Positions 10,334-22,288 of a stretch of DNA of 64,000 nucleotides are shown one piece after another. This stretch comes from Zygaena filipendulae. Taxonomy: Eukaryota; Arthropoda; Insecta; Lepidoptera; Zygaenidae. The notes beneath the pieces were generated by a model. It was not told the origin of the DNA and did no database searches. It worked only from the letters and a program-made list of their open reading frames with translations. The translations under genes were made by a program, and so were the position numbers. Each line of letters opens with the position of its first letter. Within the stretch, counting starts at the first letter, position 1. Where the stretch lies: contig OU015662.1 of assembly GCA_907165275.2 (NCBI GenBank), positions 7,501 through 71,500 on the forward strand. Direction: 5' to 3'.

Positions 10334-13300
10334 CTAGGCGGTATCAGCGCGGAGCGTCTCGCGGTCGAGCGGCTCGGCCGGCGGCGCGGCGAGCGGCTCG
10401 AGCTCGTCGAGCAGCGCGTGCACGCGCAGCTGCCGCTCCAGCAGCAGGTCGGCGAGCGGCGCCGCCTCCGCCGGGCACCACGCCGCGCCGCGCACGTACA
10501 GCCACTGCAACACGCGGCTCGCTACAGCTCCAGCGCGCGCCCCGCCCGCCCCCGCGCCGCCCCCGCACCACCCCCGCGCTCACCTTGTGGTCGGGCGCGT
10601 GGTCGAGCGCGTCGTAGAGCGCGGCGCGCAGGCGCGGGCGGGCGGCGCGCGCCTCCGCCTCGAGGCGCAGCGCCCAGAGGCACCCGCCCGCTCCGGCGGC
10701 GGCGAGGCGGCGGCAGGCCCGCGCCGCGCGCTGCGCCTCGGCGGGCGGCCAGCCGGCGGCGGCGGCGCGCAGCAGCGGCGGCAGCGCGGCGCCCAGCGCG
10801 GCCGCGTCGGTGGCGGCGGGCGCGGCGGGCGCGGCGGCGGCGCGCAGCACGCGCAGCCGCGCCGCGGGCCCCTGCGCCTCGTGCCACGCCCACAGCGGCG
10901 CGCCGCCGCACACTGCGCGCGACATCGTTACTGAGTGTTTTAATTTTTAAATTTTTTTTTTCAACTTATCTACAGCCAAATTAACAATTTGGTCTATATT
11001 TAAGACATTACAGCCTTTAAGTTCGCGCACACAGAAAATATAGGTATACCTACAAGTAGTACCTAATGTGAAATCTAAGAAAACATAAGATGTAGGTGGG
11101 GGCTGTTTGTTCCTACATACAGATTAACGTGACTGTGTATCACATGGTCACGGGCGATACCGACGGGACGGGATGTGGTCAAAGTAAATGAGTACTTTCT
11201 GTTGCCGTCACCGTAAAATATACCTACTCATCGTTTTTAACCGACTTCCAAAAAGGAGGAGGTTCTATGTTCGATTGTATGTATGTTTTTTTTTATGTAT
11301 GTTCACCGATTACTCGAAGACGGTTGCACCGATTTGGAAAATTCTTTTTTTTGTTTGAAAGGGACTCCCAATTACGAGCGAGTGACAATTTCAATAAATT
11401 ATCCAAGGATTATGATTTTGATCTATTTAACACTAGCTGTGAATCGGCGAGGCGAGTATTACAAAATTCATTTTATGAAAGCTAAAAATAATTAATAATC
11501 AGACTTGGTCCCGCGGTGTATGATGCTGCGGCCTATTGGGCACTTGATTTTTACCTACTTGCGAAAATCTGTTATCGGCTTATTCTTTGAACAGTTAAAT
11601 TTTCATTATATTGTTGTAGCAGTTGATTTTCCGAATAAAATAAAATAAAATAAATAAAAATCGGGATCTGATGATGGGATCTTGGAGAAATCGAGGAAAC
11701 TCTTTAAAAATTATAGGCACACCTATAGCGATTTGGGTATTTTTTATAGTAAATCGTTCATTTGCATTTGGAAAGCAAAATTTGAAGAAGTGGAACTAAT
11801 GTTGAAGACCACAGATGGTCATCGGATCTACTCAACAATAATACGTATTTCATAGGTTCCGATCGGAGCGATTTCGAAAATTATTTTTTTACACACGTAA
11901 TATTATTATTATTGTTTTGTGCTACCACTGATCGGTATGAAGTCGGTGACAAGCCAAATATGGAGGGAGGTAGATGGGCTAATTCGACTCCCGCCACCAG
12001 CTCTTCGTGGGCAGAACAACCCAAGTGGGCAGACACCAGCGGGCTTGTCACCCAATTCAAACCGATCAGTGGTAGCTCAAACCGATAAAAATATTACGTG
12101 TGTTTTTGTCTTTTGGATTAAATCGGTATTTTGTTATTTTTAGCTTTTTATTTTTAGCTTTTTAGTTTTATGTTTTTGTCGTGTCGTGTGCATGTACGAG
12201 CCGCAAAGTCAGCTCCGCCGAATCTGGGGAGAGTTAGTGTTGAGCTACATAAGTGGTGCAAGAAAAATACAACCAGGCGATCATTCATTGCATAGTTCGA
12301 CTGCCGATGCCTTCCTCGACTTAGGGACAGCAGGGCAAAATAGATCGCAATCTGTCCTGTCGCTAATCGAATTAAATAATCGGGTGACTCGAGCAAAGTA
12401 AATTTGTAGCCTGTAATGAGTCCGCGCGCGGGGCGCGGGCGTCGCACGACTCGACGCCCCTCCGCGCGTCGACACTTCTCGGCCCTAGTCCCTACCGAAC
12501 CAGTCGACGCTAGCAAATCTGGAGAATTTGGTAAATTAGGTAAATCAGGTAAATTATATGAGGTATTACTTCGTTAGATATAATGCGCGTATAGGGTGTA
12601 CTGCAGTGGAAACGTAGGTCCACGTCGTCGAATCAATCAATTCCCGCGGCTAAGATGCGCCGACGTGTCCGAGCACGGCGTGCGCCGCGGTGGGGCTGCG
12701 CCTTTAGTCAAATAGAGGGTAATTTTTAAGCGGGCGTGAATGGCCAAATCCGAAACCGGGAAGAGAAACTCCAGGTCGATCCGTGCGGGGCGCGGGCGGG
12801 GGGGGGGGGGGCGGGGGGCCGACCTTCGCGCCGCGCGAGTACTCACTGAGCGCCAGCAGCGCGTTGTCCGGGAACAGCGGCTGCAGCGCGCGCGCCACCG
12901 CCGCGCCGCGCCCTCCCGCGCCGGCCGCCAGCGCCGCGGCCGCCTGCTCGCGGTACCGCGCGCCGCGCTCCCCGCCGCCCCCGCCACCCCCGCCGGCCCC
13001 GCCGGCCCCGGCGAGCAGCTCCCGCAGCAGCTGGTCGCGGCGGCGCGGCGGCGCCAGCAGCACGCGCGCCGCGCCCCACTCCGCGTCGCCGGGCAGCAGC
13101 GCCTCCACGAGCGGCGGCGGCTCGCTCTCGGCGGCGTCCGCCCGCTCGGCCTCATACTGCGCCTCCAGCTCGGCGCAGCGCTCCTCGCACTGCGGACACG
13201 AGGGCGCGCGTCACGTGCGTCGCCCCGCATGCGGGGCCAGGCGGGCGCGTGCTGCCGACACGTACCGTGCGCAGCGCGTCTTGCAGCAGGCGCGCGGGCG

Positions 13301-16300
13301 GCGCGGCGGCCAGCAGCGCGTCGGGCGGCAGCTCCAGGCGCAGCGCCGCGCTCGCCGCCGCCCAGCGCCCCGCCGCCGGGGACACCACCTCCCCGACCAC
13401 TCTGCCGGCCGCAGGAACGAGGCGAGGTGTCACACACGTTCGAGACGGACGAGAGATGCCAACGTTAAGTATAGCCGGCCGATTCTTATTCAAAAAACAA
13501 TCGACTGAGCTTCTCAGATCATATATTTTATTTTATTTTGAAAGAAAACCTTACGGCTAATGTAACAAAATTAAATAGGTATATAAAATGGCAGACAACA
13601 GCCATTCGCGGAATTCACAATTAGATAAAAAATGTAAAATGTATAAAGAGTTGTGGACAAAAGTTTTTTTTTTAGATCTCTATCACATCAATACAATATT
13701 ATCGATGACTATAATTATGAATATGATTTTTAGTTTTAGTTATATGGTTTGAGAAGCTCATTCGACAGTAAGTATATATATTTATTTTATTTATTTATTT
13801 ATTCATTTATTCAGCCAACAGAAATACACCAGCTTAATTACTCTTTATAAATTTTACGCTTTTATCTAATTGTGATTTTCGCGAATGGCCGTTGTCTGTC
13901 ATTTTATATATTTAATTTTGTTACATTAGCCGTAAGGTTTTCCTCTAAAATAATATAAAATAAGTATGTCGGCACCTGGCGAGGTAGAGCGCGTGCGGCG
14001 CGGGCGCGTCCCGCCGCTGCAGCTGCGCGCGCATCGCCCGCAGCGCCACGCGCGCCGCCCGCCCCGCGCCCGCCGCGCCCGCCTCGCCCTCGCCCTCGCC
14101 CTCGCCCTCGCCCACGCGCTCCAGCCGCGCGTGCTGCGCGAACGGCAGCGGCGAGTCGCCCGCGTGCGCGCGCAGCGCCTCGCGCGCCTCGCGCCGGATT
14201 CGCTGCGCCTCCAGCCGGCCTTCCTCGAGCTGCGCGTCCACCAGCAGGAGCTGCGCGTGCATCCAGCGCAGCCGCCAGCACAGCAGCGCCACGCGGCGCG
14301 GCTCGCCGGGCGCGCCTGCCCACGCGGCGGCCGCCTCCCACAGCGCGCCCACCCAGCGCCGGTAGCCGGCCGCGTCGCTCAGGCAGTGCGGCGGGTCCAG
14401 CGCCGCGCCCACCAGGCGCCGCGCGGCCGCCGGCGGGGCGCGCGCGGGGTGCGCGGGGGGCAGCCGCCGCGCCGCGCGCAGCAGCGGCAGCAGCGCCTCG
14501 CCGCCCTCCGCCGCGCCCGCGCCCGCCGCGCGCGCCGCATACCCGGCGCACGGGAACACCGGCACCTTCGCCAACCTGCCGACGTCGGACGTGATCACTC
14601 GCCGGGGCGCCGAGCGAGAGCGGCCGAACGAGACGAATCGCTATAGAGTAGGTACCTAAGAAACTGAACGATCATGTGGAAGGCGACGTCTCGGTCGACT
14701 ATGGGCAGCAGCAGGTCGGCCACGTCGGCCGGCAGCGGGCAGCGCTGCGGGTCGGCGGGGTGCGGCTCGCGCGCGGGGCGCCAGTGCGCGGCGGCGCGCG
14801 CGCGCTCCACGCGCCCCCACACGACGCTCGGCGGTAGGCCGCTCGCCAGCAGCGCCTCCTCGCGCGCCTCGAGCGCCGCCTCCGCCGCCGCCTCCGCCTC
14901 GCCCGACTCCGGCGGCGGCGGGAACGAGCCCCCCGGGTAGTTCATGGCGGCGAGCAGCTCCACCAGCAGCACCAGCTGCTCCCACAGCCCGGCCGCCCGC
15001 AGGAACGAGCCTGCGAAATGCGAGCGTCGCCGTGTCAGGAGCGCGAGAGGGGGCCGCCCCGCCGCGCCCCGGCCGCCCGCGCCGCTCACCGTAGGCATAC
15101 AGCAGACGCGGGTAGGCGGGCGGGTAGGCGCGCAGGTCCCGCAGCGCGGCGGCCGCCACCGCGCCCGCCCCCGCCGCGCCGTCCCCCGCCTCGCCCGCCG
15201 CGCGCACCGCCAGCGCCCACAGCGAGCAGCGCGCCGCCGGCGCCCGCTCCCCGGCGAGCTCCCGCCGCAGCAGCGCCGCGTACTCGGCGCGGGACAGCGC
15301 GGCGCGGGCGGCGCGCAGCCGGGCGGCGCGCACCAGCGGGCAGCGCGGCAGGCGCGCGCTCGCCGCCTCCGCCGCACTCAGCGCCGCGCCCGGCGACCCG
15401 TGCAACTCCTGCGGTACGCGGCCCCGGTCCCGGTCAGTGTGCCCTGTAGAGCGTGTACCCCCCCTCCCCCCCACAGGCGCGCACACACACGCACGCCCCG
15501 CGCACCTGCAGGTCGACGAGCCGCAGCCAGAGCGCGGCGTCGAGCGGCGCGTCGAGCAGCGCGCGCTGCAGCGCCGCGACGCGCTCCGCCAGGCCGGCGG
15601 CGGCCGCGGGCGCGGCGGGCGGCGGGGGGGGCGCACGGAAGTAGCGCCGCGCGCGCCGCGCCCCGCGCGCCCCGCCCGCCCCGCGCCCGCCCGGCAGCCC
15701 CTCCTCGCTGCACCTGTAGCTGCGGCGCGCGAATTGGCGATTACAATTGTGGTGTGCGAGGGCCCGCGAGCGGCGGCCGCCGCGCCGGGGCGTCCCACGG
15801 GCCCGAGAGCCGAACCCTGGGTCACAGGCGGTCGTCACTTTTTATTTCTTTCGAGAGGATAAGGTGTTCCTGGCCCCTAGCCACAATAAAACGAGTAGTG
15901 GTTCAGTTAACAAAACAACATTGACACTGAAGTTCGTTGTACTTCTGCAAAAGTTGATTTTCCGAATAAAATAAAATAAAATATTAATGGTTACTGCAAA
16001 AAAGTAGTGTATCTGTTTTTTCTACATTTAAATAAATAAATAAACAAAATACGTTGAAATCCTGAATAAAACAACCCTGTTTAGCTGTAACTGTGCACAT
16101 ATTTAGGGTACTTATGTAAATGTTTAGCTAAACAAGTGGAATCCTGTTGTGTCATTATTACCAAAAATTAGACATAGACATAACTTTATTTGGCATCACA
16201 AAATTTCTTAAAAGTAATACATGCATCAAATTTAAAATGAATCGTATATAGTTTCCGTGATGCCAAGATAGACACCGTCTCAGCATATGCTGTCGCATAA

Positions 16301-19300
16301 TGCGCGGCAGCGCTGGTTTCCAGCGGAGCCCATACGGCGCGCGGCGCGGGGATGCGTACGCTCGATACCCGATCGTATGTCTGCCCGCCAATATACATAG
16401 ATATAGATAATCCTACTAATATTATAAATGTGAAAGTGTGGATGTTTGGATGTTTGGATGTTTGGATATTTGTTACTCAATCACGTAAAAACGGCTAAAC
16501 GGATTTGGATGAAATTTAGCATGCACATTATCAGGGAGTACAGAGAAGGACATAGGGTACTTTTTATCCCGGAATTCCCGCGGGAACTCCGAAATTACCG
16601 CGGGTGAATTCGCGGGGCACAGCTACCTTCTTCTTACCACCTTGTTCTTCCACTCCTCGCACCTTCCTTAGCTTCTCGGGCTCCGCCTTTGTAGACCGAT
16701 CAGATTCCCGACTGATCCCAGTCTACCTACCGCGTCACGCACCAAACAGCGATCCACTGCCCTTTTAGTGCGGGAGGGTTCAACAGTTCCCTTACCAAGT
16801 ACTACCCTTAATCACCATTGCTATCCGGCTCGAAGAACAAAAATGTTGGCCACGAAGCCAGCCAGGGTCCCCGAGGGTGAGGCAAACAATGAAACACTAT
16901 GTATGAATCACCAACAAATAGATGTTTATTGTTACGGTCGGGATTTTAGCCTAAACAATCACATAAAAACAATCAGACTATACTATAATTGGTAGCACTT
17001 CGATAGCTTCAAATAAAACTACGAAGTGCCATCTATTGCCGTCTATATTGATGACATCACCTTTCAGGCTTTCAGTTACATAATTATCACAATACTTCAA
17101 TAAAACTAGGAAATGCCATCTATTGTTCCTTTATGACACCCCTTTTCAAGTTGTCAGTTGTAATACCTTTCAGAAGGCTACATTTAACAGTTTTATCTCA
17201 AACACATGTAAATAAATGAAATGAAATGAAATAATATATTATACCTAGTAATTTATTGATAGTAAATATAGAATAATAATAAAAATAACATATGATATAA
17301 TAGGACAGTAAAAACATATATTCACATAGCAATCAATATTTGTACATGATATTAAATAAGGAAATTATTCAAATTGGCGATATTTACGAAATCCAGTCAG
17401 TAGGTACACCCAGAGAGAAGGTAATCACTACCTACTAGCTGGTCCCTGTGGTTTCACCTATAATATTATTTGAGACGCTCAATCGAGAGTATGCGTCTCA
17501 ACTCTCAAGCCTTCAATGTTATTAGAGATTTGGTCAGTTTTTGCCAATATCTCTGAATGTTTTTTTTTTTATTATTCGGAAAATCAACTGTTACAAAAAT
17601 AAAATGAAAAACACTTCAGTGTCAAACAAAAGAGCCGACTACAAATTTTCGCATGTAGGCAATGGAATTACAAAAAAAAATTAATTGGCTACTTGACAAA
17701 AAGTTATAGGATTTGGGTATTTTTTTCCATTGTCACCAAGTCGAGATCTGATGATGGTATCCTGGAGCAATCCAGGGAAATCTTCAAAAATTATAGGTAC
17801 ACCCTATAGCGATTTTTGTATTTTTTATAGTAAATCGTTCATTTGTTTTCGAAAAGCAAAATTTTAAGAAGTGGAACTGATGATGCAGACCACAGATGGT
17901 CATCGGAACTACTCAATAACAGGTATTTCACAGGTTCAGATTTGTTAACTTTAATGTATTTTTTATTCAATGTATATGGTGAAGTGGAACTGATGGTGAA
18001 GTACCAGAAGAACTCCTCAACAATTAACGTCCCTGCATCGGGAAAAGCAATATTTTGTAAAAGGTGATGAGCAGTTGACATTAGGCTATTGTAACTTAGA
18101 TAAATTACAAACCAACCCACAAAAAGCGAGAAATAAACAAAATTTTAATAAAAAAATAAAAACCGACGCTTTTTAGTTTTGTGTTTTTGGAAGTCGGTTT
18201 CTATTTTTTTGTTTAAATTTTTCGCTTACAAAAAACGAATTTTCCAATACTTGCCTTGCCTACTCAAAGCTAGTCTTAATAACGAACACACGAACTAATT
18301 AAACTCATACTCTTTAAATTAGTGAATATGTCACTTGCACCGCACCCCAGATAAAGGAATTCTTCCTGTAATAATACATACAATTTAATATGTATAATAT
18401 TATGAAACTCACTCTGGTCTTCCAGGATAGTAGAGTGTGGAGACCCTCAGATTGCCGACATCATATTTGCTGTCCAAGTAGAACTCATCACAGTCAGCAG
18501 CGGCTGGCGGGGCGGGCGCCGCCGGCTCGTCCTCGGGGTCGCTGGCCAGCAGCTGGCACTCGCTGGCCAGTAACATTTCAGGTGACAAGACTGCATCTGC
18601 TGTAATTAAACCAGTGGAATAATATCAGTATTTTCTTAATAGACTGTACCTACAGTGAGGGTGCAGAACATGCCACTAAGTATAGGTACAATCTGCTAGT
18701 CACTTTGATCACAACTTTGTCGCAGCAATATTATAAAATAATTTCAACTTCAAAGGTTCTGACCACCACTAAACAATTTTATTTAAAAGGTCTACTGAGT
18801 GCCCTAAGGTTTTGATTATAGCCAAGTAACATAAGATACTTATTTTATTTTTTATTTTCTTTTTTCAACACTAACAGGTATTGAACATTAATAGGACAAT
18901 ACACAATTACAGTTTGACATGCACTTAGACTAGTTAAATACCTTTAATAATGTTGATTCATAATGTCAACTTAAGGGATGTTGAGAGAGAAAAGTAAAGA
19001 TACAGGTTGAAGGTAGTTTACAATTTTGAAAGTGAAGAGTGAAAAGCGGTAAATGTGTTGAGTGGTAAGAGTGAAAAGGCCTGTTGCGCTACCTCAGGGT
19101 ATTACAAGTTGGGATGTGAAAGAAATTCAAAATTCAAAAGCTATTTATTACTTAGGATTGGTTACAATCACTTGTAATCGTCAGCAGGTTCTTAGAACTA
19201 TAAATTACCGTCAAGGTAAGATATTTCCTATTTTGTCTGTAAATTTTTGTCAGGATGTTAATGAAAACAGATGAGAGAACCGATGTTGTGCCAATAGAGT

Positions 19301-19853
19301 TGTGGATGATTTTGTAGAAGGTGGTCAAGTGGATTAAATATCTGCGTTTTTCTAGATTAACGACCTTGAAATGGTCAAGTCGGTCTTGGTAAGACCTGCA
19401 TTGGTATCGAAGATGGAACTGATGAGTTAAAATTCTGATAAGTCTTGATTGTAAAGCTTCAATCGCGTCTATGTTCACTTGGCAAAAGGGGCTCCATATG
19501 ACAGTACAATACTCAAGCCAACAACGAATTAAGCTGTTAAACAAAGTGATGTATGAAAAAGGGGATATAATTATTACACAATAAAATACGATGTTTAAAC
19601 CAGTACAGTGAGTACTCTTGGTGACTTAATTCTAGCTTTACCTGTGATGAAGATTATGAAGATTGAGAGGGATTAAAAGATCTAAGGGTAGCTTTATGAA
19701 AAGGATGATATTGATGGTATGGTCATTTCCAGTCGCCACCGTGCCTTCAGATTTGTAATTTTGTTATAAGTACTCACTGGTCGACGTTTGTGAGTCACTT
19801 TCTGTTTTTAAACTTTTCAAGCTGTCTTGCGAGTAAGCGGGAAATAAAGACAT
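10334..19853 (-). CDS. NRDE2: NRDE2 homologue, nuclear RNA-processing factor
   Basis: Ten exons: 19853-19778, 18599-18413, 15713-15506, 15408-15090, 15010-14656, 14575-13976, 13401-13266, 13189-12847, 10912-10584, 10504-10334. All have AG/GT borders and matching phase; the sum is 2724 nt, 907 aa plus stop. Family hallmarks: an MSLFPAY start (MALFPAF-like in vertebrates), a RRYF motif near 110, HAT/TPR-like helical repeats throughout, the HWRP...VADLLL...VAFHMIVQFL block, and the C-terminal KWLYV...ERQLRVHALLDELE. NRDE2 proteins are nuclear, bind the exosome helicase MTR4 and affect intron retention; in worms the orthologue acts in nuclear RNAi. This copy is shorter than the roughly 1160-aa human protein, with compressed linkers and extreme Ala/Arg/Gly content from GC-rich codons. 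Introns 1, 2 and 8 are full of repeats. The 5' end faces MOCS1 divergently, 2.4 kb away. Confidence 0.88.
10930..12780. repeat. Repeat-filled NRDE2 intron 8
   Basis: From about 11250 it holds a CGACTTCCAAAAAGGAGGAGG-type element, whose inverted relative lies at 60780-60915. It also holds a short 3'-end repeat finishing in GATTTTCCGAATAAAATAAAA (11535-11662) and a partial foldback copy (11907-12178) with its loop inverted relative to 59777-59901. A GC-rich patch at 12420-12500 has no supported exon. Confidence 0.6.
12795..12823 (+). other. Long G-run near NRDE2 exon 8 donor
   Basis: A run of 13 consecutive G followed by CGGGGGG lies 24 nt into the intron from the exon 8 donor (minus strand, so C-rich in the transcript). 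It is possible G-quadruplex DNA and also a likely sequencing or assembly weak spot. Confidence 0.5.
16411..16624 (+). mobile_element. Non-autonomous Helitron (Lep1-like), subfamily 1
   Basis: Starts TCCTACTAATATTATAAATG after an A. It contains the conserved AAACGG, GGATTTGGATGAAATTT and GGGTACTTTTTATCCCGG blocks and a 3' CCGCGGGTGAATTCGCGG hairpin. The terminal CTAG has decayed to CTAC. It lies in NRDE2 intron 2. Confidence 0.8.
17575..18210 (-). repeat. Composite repeats in NRDE2 intron 2
   Basis: An inverted copy of the GATTTTCCGAATAAAA 3'-end repeat is followed by modules also seen at 60040-60480. These include the block with GATGGTCATCGG, the AGGGACGTTAATTG block (inverted) and a GGAAGTCGGTTT end. 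It has no gene content. Confidence 0.55.
18596..18600 (-). promoter_or_regulatory. NAGNAG tandem splice acceptor, NRDE2 exon 2
   Basis: The minus strand reads TTACAG|CAG|ATGCAG. Either AG gives an in-frame exon 2: the first yields Thr-Asp, the second yields Asn with one residue fewer. This is a classic tandem acceptor that can generate one-residue isoforms. Confidence 0.7.
19100..19550 (-). pseudogene. LINE reverse-transcriptase fragment in NRDE2 intron 1
   Basis: A minus-strand frame (19544-19152) has the C-terminal RT pattern LIRCWLEYCTVIWSPF, then IEALQSRLIRILTHQF and NLEKRRYLIHLTTFYKI. This matches in order the equivalent part of the RT at 8283-9974 (LIRSLLEYCSSVWSP, LRNRRLIIDQIFLFKI). 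The RT core is missing, so it is a 5'-truncated remnant. Confidence 0.75.
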
Positions 19854-19914
19854 CGTGAATTTGTCTAGAACTCTAGAAGTCGAGATAAATTATTATAATT
19901 TATTTGTTTACCAA

Positions 19915-20605
19915 CAATCCCGTGTTACCAACTCTCAAAAACATTTACCCCTATAGGTTAAGTCAAAATTCAAAAACCCCTAAATCCCCCATAATAAATT
20001 ATTATTATTACTAAAAAGTTTATAAAAAATCAACAGCGCCAAAATTTTTTCCTTAATTTCGAAATTATTAGGGCAAAAATATGGTTTTATAAAAAAAAAA
20101 TTGATCAAAAGTAAAAATGTCTAGATTTTTTTAAAACCATTATTCAATATCAAATATTCGACATTATTAATAATTATTATTTAAAAATTGCGGCATAAAT
20201 CCTGATCCCTTATAGTAAATCCTACTAATATTATAAATGTAAAAGTGTGGATGTTTGGAAGTTTGGATATTTGGATGTTTGTTACTCAATCACGCAAAAA
20301 CGGCTGAACAGATTTGGATGAAATTTGGCATGCACGTTGTCAGGAGTACAGAGAAGGACATAGGGTACTTTTATCCCGGAGTTCCTGCGGGAACTCCGAA
20401 ATTACCACGGGTGAAACCGCGGGGCAAAGCTAGTTAGTAATAATTAGTAACAAAAAAATAAGAAATAAAAATTAGAAAAAAAAAACATAAGAAGCCAACA
20501 AAACCCTAAGAATACTCCTAAAAATTTATGATATCCCTAATAAATTCCCACCTCGTTCATTTGCCCCCTAAATTTAGGGAGAAAATCCCTAAGCTGGGAA
20601 CGGTG
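19915..20605 (+). mobile_element. hAT-like MITE carrying a nested Helitron
   Basis: The left end CGTGTTACCAACTCTC and right end CCCTAAGCTGGGAACGG correspond to the ends of the element at 56911-57790. The internal ACCCCTA and CCCTAAATTTAGGG blocks are also shared. A complete Helitron (20221-20433) interrupts it, so the MITE inserted first. It lies in the NRDE2 upstream region. Confidence 0.6.
20221..20433 (+). mobile_element. Complete non-autonomous Helitron (Lep1-like)
   Basis: TCCTACTAATATTATAAATG start preceded by A, and CTAG end (20430-20433) followed by T. A hairpin with CGGGTGAAACCG precedes the end. This is the best-preserved subfamily 1 copy in the window. Confidence 0.88.
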
Positions 20606-22288
20606 CAATAATCACAAACTAACTAGACTCGAACGTCTTTAGACATAAGTCTTATTAATTTGTGACTCGAACAACGAAGTGAAGCCGGTTGCGTATGCAT
20701 GACGTGGTGATTAGGAAAGTGTATGGAATTGCAAATTTTACTTAGGATTTATGGTGTCTTTTTCTTGTAAGTGTGTGCGTGTTTCTGTGTACGCTATGTC
20801 TAGTTAATTTGTGTGTGTACGTGCACGGCGTGGTGTATTTTTCCTGGCTTCACTTGTTTGTTCTACGCGTTCCGCCTTAGTTTTTTATTTGGCTGAGGTT
20901 TAACCACAAATTAACTAGTGTTTAACTCTGCGGTCTCAGACCGAAATTTATTGGTAGTTTGCGGCAACTACCTACCACAGACGAATAAGAGAATATACTG
21001 TTGACTTGTAACTACCCACTCATATTAAGGTAGGTACCTACCTACCCAGCCTGCAGAACTAGTTCATTGTCGTAACACTCGTAACGTAGCTCGTAGATAA
21101 ACAACACTGAATATAATATAATATTATAATATTATAAACACGACTAGCTGCTCCCCCGCGGTTTGTTTGCATAATCACAAGTTAATACTAGACTTGTGTG
21201 TAATGAGGCGCTATGTTACAGGGAAACTAGCTTTCTAACAGAGAAATAGTTTTTTGTATTTGTTCAGTAGTTTCAGACCTACATCCCAACTTTACCTTAT
21301 TATCAAAATACATAATAAATTATAAATGCGAAAGTGAGTTTGTTTATTAATATTATGCATCAACATGGAGCCTGGAGGACACCGGACAACTAGCTTAGAA
21401 TAGAATAGGTATCTACTCTTTATTGTAACCTATGTACCTACCTACATCAAATGTTACAGTGTGTTCACAAAAAATCTTATAAATTAAGGCATACAAAAGG
21501 CGGTCTTATCGCTCTACTAGCGATCTCTTCCAGACAACTTTTAATAATAAATTTTACTTACATATTAGTGTTGACTATTGCATAAGTAGGTAAAGATTGT
21601 AATAATTTGCAAAACCAAGACATACAAAATAGTTTGCCACATTGCATTGTGGGCTCAAATATCTCGGGTCGGCGGGTTCGGGGTCACCGATCCGATCGAG
21701 TCACGAGTTCTGTGACCGATAGGCGATAATGCGATAGCCCCGAGCCCGGACGGCCGACGCGACGCGACGCGCGACGTCGCGCATTGTTGAAAGTAGCGCG
21801 CCACGGAGACACCGACACGTTACCTACAGTACGCACGGCACAGAAGCAGAGTACAGACAGCTAGGCTCGTTACATTAAACATACGTAGGACGTGGGTACG
21901 CGAGCGACATTATAGTGTATTCAATTCAGTTGAGTCATTTAGCAAACATCAATCGCCAATCAGTAGGTAGATCGCGTCAATTTGTGAGTAAAGAGTAGCT
22001 AGATAGATATTCCTACAGATACGTCAATACAAAGTGGGCACTATTTTATTCGTGGTAGATAAGTAGGTACCTACAAGTACACAAATGTGCAAGGCTGCGC
22101 TGTCTTAAGTGTTGACGTGTCGACTGTCGAGTGCCGAGTGTCGACTGTCGGCTGTCACGCCATCGTGCATCGCCAGTAGCCTCGACCCGAACTCCGGCGT
22201 CAGCTGTTCAAGCGGCCAGTCGTGTATTGCGCAGTCGTGTCGCAGTTATTGTGTGTGTACTGTATAGTGTATTAGCGCAATCATCATA
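20606..22288. promoter_or_regulatory. MOCS1/NRDE2 divergent intergenic region and MOCS1 5' flank
   Basis: AT-rich DNA up to about 21650 with no gene seen. From 21660 the sequence turns CpG-rich up to the MOCS1 ATG at 22289, the likely promoter and 5' UTR. No TATA box can be assigned with confidence. Confidence 0.45.

Noticed and set aside
10418..10984. Plus-strand Arg/Ala-rich frames over NRDE2 exons 9 and 10
   Set aside because: Antisense shadows of GC-rich exons; the minus strand has splice sites, phase and homology.
12154..12516. 120-aa minus-strand frame in NRDE2 intron 8
   Set aside because: No recognisable domain, partly repeat sequence, and NRDE2 exons 8 and 9 join in phase without it.
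13945..15924. Long plus-strand and alternative minus-strand frames over NRDE2 exons 3-6
   Set aside because: No domain, Arg/Pro/Ala-biased as expected for shadows, and incompatible with the spliced NRDE2 frame.
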